A program made the translations under genes and the position numbers. From positions 167,478 through 231,477 of the forward strand of contig JAQWSU010000055.1 in the NCBI GenBank assembly GCA_029243025.1: a stretch of DNA of 64,000 nucleotides, read 5' to 3'. Below the pieces are notes generated by a model. It did not search any database, was not told where the DNA came from, and saw nothing but the letters and a program-made list of their open reading frames with translations. Positions within the stretch are counted from its first letter, which is position 1. Each line of letters opens with the position of its first letter. Below, in pieces: positions 9,359 through 17,294 of the stretch. Origin of the DNA: Pirellulaceae bacterium (GTDB lineage: Bacteria > Planctomycetota > Planctomycetia > Pirellulales > Pirellulaceae).

Positions 9359-10873
9359 TCAGTTTTGCTCGAGTCGTCGAACCACGACTCGATTCCCCTG
9401 GATCTTGATGACCCGTACCTGTTCGCCCGCATCGACGAAGGTTCCGTCGGAGGTTACATCGAGATAATCCTCTCCGAACGCGACTTTGCCCGCCGGTCGA
9501 AGTGGTGATTCGGTAATACCGATCTGGCCCACTTCAATAACCGTCGCTGTGATCTCCGTCTTGGCTTGTTGGGTATTGAGCGATTCGGAGATCGCGGTTT
9601 TTGGTGGGGCAAGTGTAAATCGATTCAAGACAGGAATGCTTCCCAGTCGTGTGGTGATCCACACTGCTGCAATCAGGAAGACGAGAGCAGCACTGATTAG
9701 AATCAACAAACTCTGACCGAGAGAGTTCAAATCGCTACCTGTTTCTGGGATCAAGAATGGTTCGCTGGCGAAAACAAGGCCGAGGGTGAACAGGGTGATC
9801 CCGGTGATTCCCCAGATGCCAAATCCAGGAATGACAAATAATTCCACTACAATCAGGGCGATGCCCGAGATACAGAGAATGACTTCGAGCCATTCGGCTG
9901 TTCCTCCGAGGAAACGACTCCAGAAGAACAGACCAAAACAGATGGTTGCGACCAGACCGCCGATACCGAGTCCGGGTGAAAGAAATTCGATATAGAGGGC
10001 GATCAACGCCACCACCAACAACGCGCCCGTCATGAAGGGGTTATTGAGTATCAACACGGCCTGATCGACAGCATTCCACTCCAAATCAACCCACTCTTTG
10101 GCCCGGTAGCGTTCTTGAAGCTCTTTTCGATCCGATACATTGGCGTCTGCCAGATCGAGTTCCACAGCACGCCGCCCATTCACTTCCAGGAAATGTGCCT
10201 TGCGAGATTCGAGCACTGGCTTGATGATTTTCCATGCCTCGGGAGCATCACTTGCGTCGATCTCTGCTTGGGACATAAACGTTTGCTGGCCAGTGTCTTC
10301 GTTTTGAACCTGAAAGACTTCCAGATCCATATCGACCATCGCTTCGGCGAGGGCTGGAGGTCGATTTTGAGATTCGGCCAAGTCTCGAACACGTCGAGCC
10401 AAGTCGGTACGTATTTTTTCCGGAGCGTGGCGAAAGAGGAAATCTTCGCGCATGAATACGGGGCCCGCGTCGCCAAACACGGCTTGGGGTCCGAGTACGA
10501 TTTCATCACAACCGAGCGCGAACAGTGCGGCTCCGCTTAGTGCCTCACGCGGAATATAGGCAACTGTGCGGGCGAAGGGTAGATCGCGCAGTTTGGCTGC
10601 AATACGCATGGTCGCCTCGACCTCTCCACCGGGACTGTCGATCTCTATCACCACCACATCAGCCTTCAAGCGTTCTGCCTCATCCAGCTTGCGATAGAGG
10701 TATTGTTCGCTGAGCGACTGGATCGGGCCGTTGAATTCGATCAAGACGACTCGCTCGGGAGCCGCCAACTTTTCCTGGGCCGATGCGCTCGTCCGGCTGG
10801 ATGATCCTAAAGCGATCATCCAGATCAACCAGGACAGTATTTTTATGGCCGTTACAGCATCGTTAGCGATCAT
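9359..10873 (-). CDS. Long-form NfeD protein (ClpP-class membrane serine protease)
   Basis: 504 residues with three parts. After a signal or anchor at 10-32 there is a ClpP/SppA-like protease domain (about 40-240) with VVVIEIDSPGGEVEATM and the probable nucleophile serine in REALSGAALFALGCDEI. A cluster of membrane helices follows at about 280-400. The C-terminal NfeD OB-fold domain (about 420-500) contains GQIGITESPLRPAGKVAFGEDYLDVTSDG split over two strands. Members of this family work with stomatin/flotillin-like proteins in membrane quality control; no such partner is adjacent here. The start is only 6 bp from the stop of the isomerase gene upstream on the same strand, so the two are probably co-transcribed. 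Confidence 0.9.
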   Translation of the reverse strand: MIANDAVTAIKILSWLIWMIALGSSSRTSASAQEKLAAPERVVLIEFNGPIQSLSEQYLYRKLDEAERLKADVVVIEIDSPGGEVEATMRIAAKLRDLPFARTVAYIPREALSGAALFALGCDEIVLGPQAVFGDAGPVFMREDFLFRHAPEKIRTDLARRVRDLAESQNRPPALAEAMVDMDLEVFQVQNEDTGQQTFMSQAEIDASDAPEAWKIIKPVLESRKAHFLEVNGRRAVELDLADANVSDRKELQERYRAKEWVDLEWNAVDQAVLILNNPFMTGALLVVALIALYIEFLSPGLGIGGLVATICFGLFFWSRFLGGTAEWLEVILCISGIALIVVELFVIPGFGIWGITGITLFTLGLVFASEPFLIPETGSDLNSLGQSLLILISAALVFLIAAVWITTRLGSIPVLNRFTLAPPKTAISESLNTQQAKTEITATVIEVGQIGITESPLRPAGKVAFGEDYLDVTSDGTFVDAGEQVRVIKIQGNRVVVRRLEQN

Positions 10874-10879
10874 CGAGAT

Positions 10880-11779
10880 TTACCACTGGTCGGCTGCGTA
10901 GATGCGTTGAGCAGCGATCCATTCATTCTCCTTCGGTCGACACTCGAGGCCGACAAAGCCGTCATAGCCAAGCTCCTTTATTTCTTGGAAAACGCGGGTG
11001 TAATTCACTTCGCCCGTCCCCGGTTCGTGACGGCCCGGATTGTCAGCCAGTTGCAAGTAACCCACGTAATCGAATCCTTCTCGTAGCTTCATGCAAAGGT
11101 CGCCCTCCACGATTTGCATGTGGTAAAGATCCCAATTAATTTTCACGTTTGGCGAATCAACCGCTTTGCAGATATTGATTGCGTCGCCGCTGCCGTAAAG
11201 GCAATGTCGTGGATGGTCGCGAGGATTCATCGGTTCGATGATGATTGTTTTTTTTCGCTTTTCGCAGAGCGGAGCGACTCGCTTTAGGCCCTTGATCGCG
11301 GCCGTGTGCATCTGGGCCTTGCTCACGCCAGGGATGTCGTTGCCGATGACGACGGTAAACAACGAGCAGTCAAGCTGATCTGCCACATCACAGCTAGTTG
11401 CGATTTTTCGCTCAAACTTGTCGTGGTCAAATTCCGGGTTGTTCAGTTCAGTGCCAAATCCCCAAGCGGTGAATTGAGACACGGCCATTTTTTTGTCTCG
11501 GAGTAATTGGGCCGCTTCCTTGATCGGTTTGTTTTCGTAGGGCCAAAACTCAATGGCAGGAAACCCCATTTCAGCGGCAGTTGAGATCTTTTGCAAGAAT
11601 GGCTTGTTACCAAACCACATTTCGACATTCACTGCAAAAAGTGTGTTGGGGGTCTTTCCGGGTTTCGCGACATCGGCCGCTCGCGTTTCCGTTGGGCGGA
11701 TCGCAAGGGCTGCCGCCGTGACTCCAACGCTCGTGCCAATGAATGATCGCCGTCCCAGACCTTTATTCGGTTTTGACAT
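10880..11779 (-). CDS. Tat-exported hydroxypyruvate isomerase-like TIM-barrel protein
   Basis: 299 residues from ATG 11779, which has an AGGAA Shine-Dalgarno about 9 bases upstream. The frame is open further, but the extension would overlap the divergent SMP-30 gene and lacks any family features. The N-terminus is a Tat signal (GRRSFIGTSVGVTAAALA). The rest matches the AP-endonuclease-2/xylose-isomerase-like TIM barrel: EFWPYENKP, IIIEPMNPRDHPRH with the metal-binding Glu, INWDLYHMQIVEGD, YLQLADNPGRHEPGTGEVNY and GYDGFVGLECRP with the second catalytic Glu. These residues match the Hyi branch closely. The substrate is probably a keto-aldose acid or sugar. A second paralogue lies at 26244-27200. 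Confidence 0.9.
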   Translation of the reverse strand: MSKPNKGLGRRSFIGTSVGVTAAALAIRPTETRAADVAKPGKTPNTLFAVNVEMWFGNKPFLQKISTAAEMGFPAIEFWPYENKPIKEAAQLLRDKKMAVSQFTAWGFGTELNNPEFDHDKFERKIATSCDVADQLDCSLFTVVIGNDIPGVSKAQMHTAAIKGLKRVAPLCEKRKKTIIIEPMNPRDHPRHCLYGSGDAINICKAVDSPNVKINWDLYHMQIVEGDLCMKLREGFDYVGYLQLADNPGRHEPGTGEVNYTRVFQEIKELGYDGFVGLECRPKENEWIAAQRIYAADQW

Positions 11780-11969
11780 GTCTGATTCCTGCTGGTGAAA
11801 GTGACGTCTCATTGTAGTTGGATAACCAGTTTCCGCGAATGCCCTGATTGTAATCGAGCGAAGGGTAACCGTTCGACGGCTTGCGTCGTAGCGGAACGTC
11901 AGCGATATTTGGAGCCAATTCAGCCATGTTGTTCCAACTTTTTTCCGAAAATCTTCTGCGAGCGACCTG

Positions 11970-12836
11970 ATGGAACTCGAAAAACTCACGCCGCCAGCAA
12001 CGTTAGGCGAAGGTCCTTGCTGGCACGAAGGAGAACAAGTCCTGTACTGGGTCGATATTTTGGGGCGGAAGTTGCATCGCTTCGATCCTGCCGGCGAGAA
12101 AGACAATCATTGGGAATTCGACCAGCTGATCGGAACCGTTGCACCCCGAGCTCAAGGTGGATTGATCATCTCTTTGGAAAACGGTTTCGCATCATTTGAC
12201 CCTTCCTCCGGTAAGGTTGAACCCTGGGAGTCTGTCGAAACCTCGCCGGAAACCCGTTTTAATGACGGCAAATGTGACCCGGCCGGTCGATTCTGGTGTG
12301 GGTCAATGGATAAGGCCGAGGAACGCACCCTGGGTATGCTCTATCGCGTGACTGCCGATCATGTCGTGACCAAGGTATTGGGGCCCGTCGGTATTTCTAA
12401 CGGAATGGGTTGGAGTCCGGATCAAACGAAGATGTATTACATCGATTCACCCACCCGAAAAGTGTTCGTCTTTGACTATGACGCTGCTTCGGGTGAAATC
12501 ATGAATCGGCGGCCATTGTTCGAACTGACAGAAAAAGACGGGTGGCCCGATGGCATGACAGTTGATCAAGATGGGAAAATATGGCTTGCCCAATGGGCGG
12601 GGGCTTGTGTGACGCGTCGTGATCCGGAATCAGGCAAAACGCTTGATCGCATTGATACGCCAGCACCCCATACCTCAGCTTGTTGTTTTGGTGGCCCTGA
12701 TCTTACCGATCTTTACATCACAACGGCGCGCAAGGGATTGTCCGACGAACAGTTGGAGCAGTATCCCGATTCGGGATGTCTTTTTCGTTTAAAGACATCC
12801 ACGAAAGGGAGTCCAACTTATCCGTTTGCTGGGTGA
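11970..12836 (+). CDS. SMP-30/gluconolactonase-family lactonase
   Basis: 288 residues, the usual length for SMP-30/regucalcin-like beta-propellers. Metal ligands are in place: Glu in LGEGPCWHEG, Asn in RFNDGKCDPAGRFWCGSM, Asn in GISNGMGWSPD and Asp in GWPDGMTVDQDGKIW. The TACCFGG-like segment near the end (SACCFGGPDLTDLYITTA) is also typical. It would hydrolyse a sugar lactone in the cytoplasm (no signal peptide). It is transcribed divergently from the isomerase/NfeD pair with 190 bp between starts, so a shared control region there is likely. The isomerase and lactonase together suggest an oxidative sugar-acid route (inference). Confidence 0.9.
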   Translation: MELEKLTPPATLGEGPCWHEGEQVLYWVDILGRKLHRFDPAGEKDNHWEFDQLIGTVAPRAQGGLIISLENGFASFDPSSGKVEPWESVETSPETRFNDGKCDPAGRFWCGSMDKAEERTLGMLYRVTADHVVTKVLGPVGISNGMGWSPDQTKMYYIDSPTRKVFVFDYDAASGEIMNRRPLFELTEKDGWPDGMTVDQDGKIWLAQWAGACVTRRDPESGKTLDRIDTPAPHTSACCFGGPDLTDLYITTARKGLSDEQLEQYPDSGCLFRLKTSTKGSPTYPFAG

Positions 12837-12880
12837 TCGTCGCACGCCTACCGCATCACCCGACGATGATGGGTTAGCGG

Positions 12881-14449
12881 TCATTTCGTTGGTACGGTTA
12901 ACTTGATGTTTCGGTAGGCAACGGCTCCGTGATCGCCTTGGAACATCAGTGGTCCGGTGGCTGCTTCGCCTTGGCCGAGATTCCCGCCGGTTGGTTGCTT
13001 GACTTCGACGTTTTCCTGGATCAGTTGGCCATTCAAGAGCACTCGCTTGAAGATCCCGTTTGCTATCTTCTTGTCGCCGTCGAACCGTGGGGCTTGGAAA
13101 TCGATTGTGAACGTTTGCCATTGACCGGGAGCTTTGGCTGCATTTACGCGCGGTGCTTCTGCGCCGTAGATGCCCCCGATGTCGCCTGCTCCAATCTTTT
13201 CGCGACCGAAACTATCCAAGACCTGGATCTCATAGTTGCCATGCAGGTAAATGCCTGAGTTTGATCCTTTGGGAACCATGACTTCAAGTTCCAACAAACA
13301 GTCACCAAACTTTTCCTCGGTGAAAATGTCAACTCCCCCTGCCTTCAAGTTGACCAGTTGGCCAGTGTTCCCTTTTAACTGAAGCTTGGATGGATCGTTT
13401 GGGGCCAGCGTGACGGAGCCAGCTTGCCAATGGCTACCGGTTGGCCGTTTAAGTTTCCACCCGTCAAGGTTGTTTCCTCGAAACGGCTCGATGGTGGTAG
13501 TTTGGGTGGGCGAGTTACGCAAGCTTGCACTTGGAGTTGTATCTGCGTTGAGATCGCCCAGGGCAAATTGGATCCCGGCTAGATAATGTTGCAGCACCGT
13601 CGGGTTCCAGAAGATGTGGTCGTTATGACCAAGCACCGTATAGAACACTCGTCCCTTTCCAAAGTCACGGATCCAGCTGATTGCGTAATCATTATCAGAT
13701 CGAGCGCCACGACTGACGTCGAATTTGCTGTTGTCGAGACTGAGCAAAACTCGCAGCGCGTCTCGGGAATAAGGTTGATAGCCGTTGTAAGATGCGTTTT
13801 GAGCGCGAGGGCCGAATTGATAAATCTCATCTTTGACCTCAAAACCATTTTCGGGATCGAACATGCCGGTGAGCGGGTGGTTGGGCGAATCGACCTTCAG
13901 TGGGACATTCGTGTGCCATGGATGGCTCGTGAACCAGCCCCCGATCATATCACCGTACTCTTTCCAACTGTAAAACGTGTCGGATGCGGAGTGCGTGCCG
14001 ACTAATCCCTTGCCATTTTCGACAAACGATTGAAGATTTTTTTTGCGTTGCTCCAACGTCTCCTTTTCCTTGTCGGTCAGGTCACCCTTGCGGGGCGCCA
14101 GGCAATCTCCGGTGGTATTCAGCATGATCACCGCGTCAAACTGTTTGAGGGTATCCGCATCGAACATGGCCGGGTCTTCTGAATGCACCGCCGTGTAAGC
14201 TCGTGTCTTGTCGCCCATCATTTGAAAGGCTTTGACGCCCGTCGGAATCGAGCCGTGTCGAAAACCGAGCGTCTTGCTGAAGATCAAGACGTTTCGCGGT
14301 TGTTGGGGATTTGCAGCAGCTTCAACGGGCAGACCGTCTGCGATCTTCGCAATCACGTCAGAGCTGACTTTTACTTCAGCTTGAGCGTGTGGAATAAAAT
14401 GAGAAGAGATGAGTAGCGTTGTGGCCGCAAAGATACTCGGGAATCTCAT
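12881..14449 (-). CDS. Secreted ThuA–DUF1080 fusion protein
   Basis: 522 residues. Signal peptide 1-24 (cleavage near AQAEV). A ThuA domain spans about 50-290, with VLIFSKTLGFRHGSIPTG, FDAVIMLNTTGDCL, GLVGTHSASDTFYSW and GKGRVFYTVLGHND. It is followed by a DUF1080 (3-keto-disaccharide hydrolase, concanavalin-like) domain at about 315-520, with FRGNNLDGWK, GSNSGIYLHGNYEIQVLDS, APGQWQTFTIDFQAPRF and GPLMFQGDHGAVAYRNI. This domain pairing recurs in planctomycetes. Its probable role is cleavage of 3-keto-glycosides produced by oxidoreductases such as the one at 2138-3436. It is convergent with the SMP-30 gene (44 bp). Confidence 0.92.
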   Translation of the reverse strand: MRFPSIFAATTLLISSHFIPHAQAEVKVSSDVIAKIADGLPVEAAANPQQPRNVLIFSKTLGFRHGSIPTGVKAFQMMGDKTRAYTAVHSEDPAMFDADTLKQFDAVIMLNTTGDCLAPRKGDLTDKEKETLEQRKKNLQSFVENGKGLVGTHSASDTFYSWKEYGDMIGGWFTSHPWHTNVPLKVDSPNHPLTGMFDPENGFEVKDEIYQFGPRAQNASYNGYQPYSRDALRVLLSLDNSKFDVSRGARSDNDYAISWIRDFGKGRVFYTVLGHNDHIFWNPTVLQHYLAGIQFALGDLNADTTPSASLRNSPTQTTTIEPFRGNNLDGWKLKRPTGSHWQAGSVTLAPNDPSKLQLKGNTGQLVNLKAGGVDIFTEEKFGDCLLELEVMVPKGSNSGIYLHGNYEIQVLDSFGREKIGAGDIGGIYGAEAPRVNAAKAPGQWQTFTIDFQAPRFDGDKKIANGIFKRVLLNGQLIQENVEVKQPTGGNLGQGEAATGPLMFQGDHGAVAYRNIKLTVPTK

Positions 14450-14507
14450 CGTGATGGTCTTTCTAATGGTGGGGTGAACGGGGCGGAATATCCTGGGTTG
14501 AATTCGA

Positions 14508-14537
14508 AAGATTCTTTCGCTGAAGATTCTTTCGCTG
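14508..14537. repeat. Tandem 15-bp direct repeat, two copies
   Basis: AAGATTCTTTCGCTG occurs twice head to tail with no mismatch, about 60-90 bp upstream of the ThuA-DUF1080 start. It may be a regulator-binding pair or a chance duplication. Confidence 0.5.
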
Positions 14538-14647
14538 CTAATTATAGCTCTCGCGGAAGCAGAATGCGCCTGTCTCGCGGCGGCAGACAGTGCGTTATTG
14601 ACTGGAGCCGAGCAGTTTCTTCGCGGCAGTAAGAAAAAATGGGTCGA

Positions 14648-15853
14648 TCAGCCGGATTTTAGCTGCCGATTTTCGAGCAACTCGCGATAAATGTCCTGCA
14701 GTTGTTCTGTCCGTTGCTCGAAGCTCAGTTCCGATTCGACACGGCGTCGAGCTGCCTGGATCTGTTTTGTCGTTTGGCTTTCGTCAGAGAGAGTTTCTCG
14801 AATGGCTTGACTCAATGATGCGATGTCACGCCGATCGGTCACGCGACCGTGAACCCGGTCTCGAATGAGTTGACTGGTTCCTCCGGCGTCGGTGGCGACC
14901 ACGGGGATTTCCAAAGCCATCGCTTCGACGACCACCGTTGGTGTACCTTCGTAGTCAGAGGTTTGAACGAACAGGTCAAAGGCTTGGTAAGTTTGTTTCA
15001 TGTTGGCACAATGTCCTAATAAATGACATCGATCCTGGAGATGACGTCGCTGCACATCACGGCGAAGTGAATCCAGAAGACTGCCTTCACCGGCGATCAC
15101 CAATCGCAGCCGGGAATCGGTTTGACTCAATTGATCAAAAAGTTCGACAAGGAGATCGAAACGTTTTTGGTGTTCGACGCGGCCGGCAGCACCCAACACA
15201 ATATGCTCAGGAGAAAATCCAAGCTGTCGTCTCGAGATGAGCCTCGCTTCTGCGTTACGGGAGAATTCATGAGGATCAATGCCATTCAAAACAACCCGAA
15301 TTCGCTCTGGCTGGGATCCGGAGTTGATTAGCGCGTCACGTATTTGATTGGAGACGGCAACGATACCTGGAAAGGTCCGAAGAACCAATTTATCAGCAGG
15401 ATAGAGCAGGTGTCGCTCTCGAATTTTGTCCCCCGTCCAGCCATGCGAGGTGGCGAGTCGAATAATGTTCTTGTATCGGCGGTTGATCATCGTGGCGATG
15501 AAGCTTGCCTTGTAGTCGTGCGAGTGAATAATGTCGGGCTGGAAGGCGTCGGTGATTTGTCGGATTTTTTTGAAGATCGTTCCATCGAAAGGCCCATGAT
15601 GCGTTTCAGTGTAGTGCCTAAGTCTCAAGGCAGCGGCTCGATCCGCCAAATCGTATTCCCGATCATCGACGTGGTGCATGAAGCACACCGCCATTTGTAC
15701 CCGATCGGCCGATACGCACGCCGCATTTCGAAGCATGATTTTGTCGGCCCCTCCACCCGCTCCATCAACCGCCCGTAAGGCTAATACTCGAATTGGTCGC
15801 AAGGGAACCGGTGTGACGTTCCTGATTCTTCGATGGAGTAATGTATGGCTCAT
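14648..15853 (-). CDS. Glycosyltransferase family 4
   Basis: 401 residues with the GT-B layout. The N-terminal domain has RVLALRAVDGAGGGADKIM and PDIIHSHDYKASFIA. The C-terminal donor domain (about 190 onward) has RVVLNGIDPHEF, VLGAAGRVEHQKRFDLL, RLVIAGEGSL, and the E-x7-E motif region TSDYEGTPTVVVEAMALEIPVVATDAGG. It would transfer a sugar from a nucleotide or lipid donor to an envelope glycan. No membrane segment is seen. It is downstream of the family 2 glycosyltransferase (30 bp), so they are probably one operon for exopolysaccharide or glycolipid synthesis. Acceptor and sugar cannot be inferred. Confidence 0.92.
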   Translation of the reverse strand: MSHTLLHRRIRNVTPVPLRPIRVLALRAVDGAGGGADKIMLRNAACVSADRVQMAVCFMHHVDDREYDLADRAAALRLRHYTETHHGPFDGTIFKKIRQITDAFQPDIIHSHDYKASFIATMINRRYKNIIRLATSHGWTGDKIRERHLLYPADKLVLRTFPGIVAVSNQIRDALINSGSQPERIRVVLNGIDPHEFSRNAEARLISRRQLGFSPEHIVLGAAGRVEHQKRFDLLVELFDQLSQTDSRLRLVIAGEGSLLDSLRRDVQRRHLQDRCHLLGHCANMKQTYQAFDLFVQTSDYEGTPTVVVEAMALEIPVVATDAGGTSQLIRDRVHGRVTDRRDIASLSQAIRETLSDESQTTKQIQAARRRVESELSFEQRTEQLQDIYRELLENRQLKSG

Positions 15854-15883
15854 GAGGATGTTGGCTTCGCAAAAGGAGGAGAA

Positions 15884-17143
15884 TTAATGTCGCGGTGTAC
15901 GGTTCCAGGAATGGTTTCGGAAGCCCAGTAACGCGAGTAAGGAAATCGATGCGATTTGGGCCAAAACCAATGGCGTGTGCAGCAAATATTGAAAACGTCG
16001 TGGAGATAGCCCAAGCATCCCGATACCTGCGAGGAGGTAAAGGCCGTAAAGCGGCAGTAAGCCGAGTGCCGCAGCGGCGAGTTGGATGGATCGATCAGTC
16101 GGTACCCACCAACACAACACACCCGCACCCAGTTGTACCGCCAGGAGGTGAGTCAAAACGAGCGGCCGACTCGTGATTAATAAGGTCCAGCCGAGATCTG
16201 CGATCCGAAGATTGCGATGTTTGATCCCCTCAAAGATTAACGGTAAAGCATTGGAGCGGCTCAAACTCAAGTTGCCACTTGCCCATCGCGTTCGCTGAAC
16301 GCGGAGTTCTTTGGTTGTTTCGGCATTGATGCATTGGACGAGCGCATTTCCAATAAAATGAATTCGTTGATGCTGTCTTGCCAGTTGAATTGTGAATTCA
16401 GTGTCTTCCGCACAAGAATGGGAAGACCAGCCAGATGATTCCAAAATCGAACGATGAAAAACCATCCCTGTACCAACGAGCATCACGGATAATCCAAGTT
16501 TCGATTTGGGAACAAAAAAAAGATCGTATTCTAGCGTTCGACCTACACTTGCTGCGTAGCTGATCGGACTCGCATCGGGGTTAGATGCGCGATGATTGGC
16601 TTGCAAGATGGACGCACCTTCTTGCAGGAAGCTATCCATGACTCCCAACGCGTTTTCATCCAGAGGGCTGTCAGCGTCGAGTACCATGAAGGCATCATAG
16701 GGAAGAGCGAGCAGACGTTGGAAAGCCCAGGCGAGTGCGAAGCCTTTCCCGTGACGATCTTTGTCGTGTCGTGTCAAGACATCAACGCCTAACCGTTGGG
16801 CCAAAGCAGCCGTCTCGTCATGGCAATTGTCCGCAATGACCGTGATGTCAAATTGGTTGGGAGGATACTTCGAGGCCTGGCAAGATCGAATTGTGCGCTC
16901 AATCACCTGTTGCTCATTGTGAGCCGGGATCACGATCATGAAACGGTGTTGGGGAGCTTGCGCAGGTAACCGCGATTCCTGCAGGCCGCAACCCCGTGCG
17001 ACGACCAAAAATAGGTAGTAGCACACGATTGCGTACGATGGCAGTAGTAAGCCGATCACGAATGTGAGTGTGAGTCCCATACCAAACCACAGCAGCGATT
17101 CGGCAATCCGAACGGATGCCGAGCCTAAGACCACGAAGGGCAC
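15884..17143 (-). CDS. Membrane glycosyltransferase family 2
   Basis: 419 residues. A hydrophobic N-terminal helix pair (about 10-50) precedes a GT-A catalytic domain: FMIVIPAHNEQQVIERTI, ITVIADNCHDETA, the DXD-like FMVLDADSPLD, the acceptor Asp in SSHSCAEDTEFTIQL, and the processive-type QRTRWASGN motif. Three or four further helices follow (about 310-405). This resembles BcsA/NodC/IcaA-type inverting polymerases, so a polysaccharide synthase is a reasonable guess. It pairs with the GT4 gene 30 bp downstream and lies downstream of the NagB/PIG-L gene, suggesting amino-sugar supply. Confidence 0.9.
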   Translation of the reverse strand: MPFVVLGSASVRIAESLLWFGMGLTLTFVIGLLLPSYAIVCYYLFLVVARGCGLQESRLPAQAPQHRFMIVIPAHNEQQVIERTIRSCQASKYPPNQFDITVIADNCHDETAALAQRLGVDVLTRHDKDRHGKGFALAWAFQRLLALPYDAFMVLDADSPLDENALGVMDSFLQEGASILQANHRASNPDASPISYAASVGRTLEYDLFFVPKSKLGLSVMLVGTGMVFHRSILESSGWSSHSCAEDTEFTIQLARQHQRIHFIGNALVQCINAETTKELRVQRTRWASGNLSLSRSNALPLIFEGIKHRNLRIADLGWTLLITSRPLVLTHLLAVQLGAGVLCWWVPTDRSIQLAAAALGLLPLYGLYLLAGIGMLGLSPRRFQYLLHTPLVLAQIASISLLALLGFRNHSWNRTPRH

Positions 17144-17294
17144 GACGAAAATGTGCCTTTGGTTTTAGCCTGATTGGTAATGGGAAAGGATCAACTGTTC
17201 CGAGCCTCTCGTTCACCGTTTGTGACGGTGAAAGTCCGGAAAAACGTATCCTGACGACGATGCGGCCTGAAATTGGCCCTGTTGGCAGTGCCGC

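Noticed and set aside
11780..12106. N-terminal extension of the first isomerase
   Set aside because: It has no family match, would overlap the divergent SMP-30 gene, and the Tat signal and Shine-Dalgarno both point to the start at 11779.
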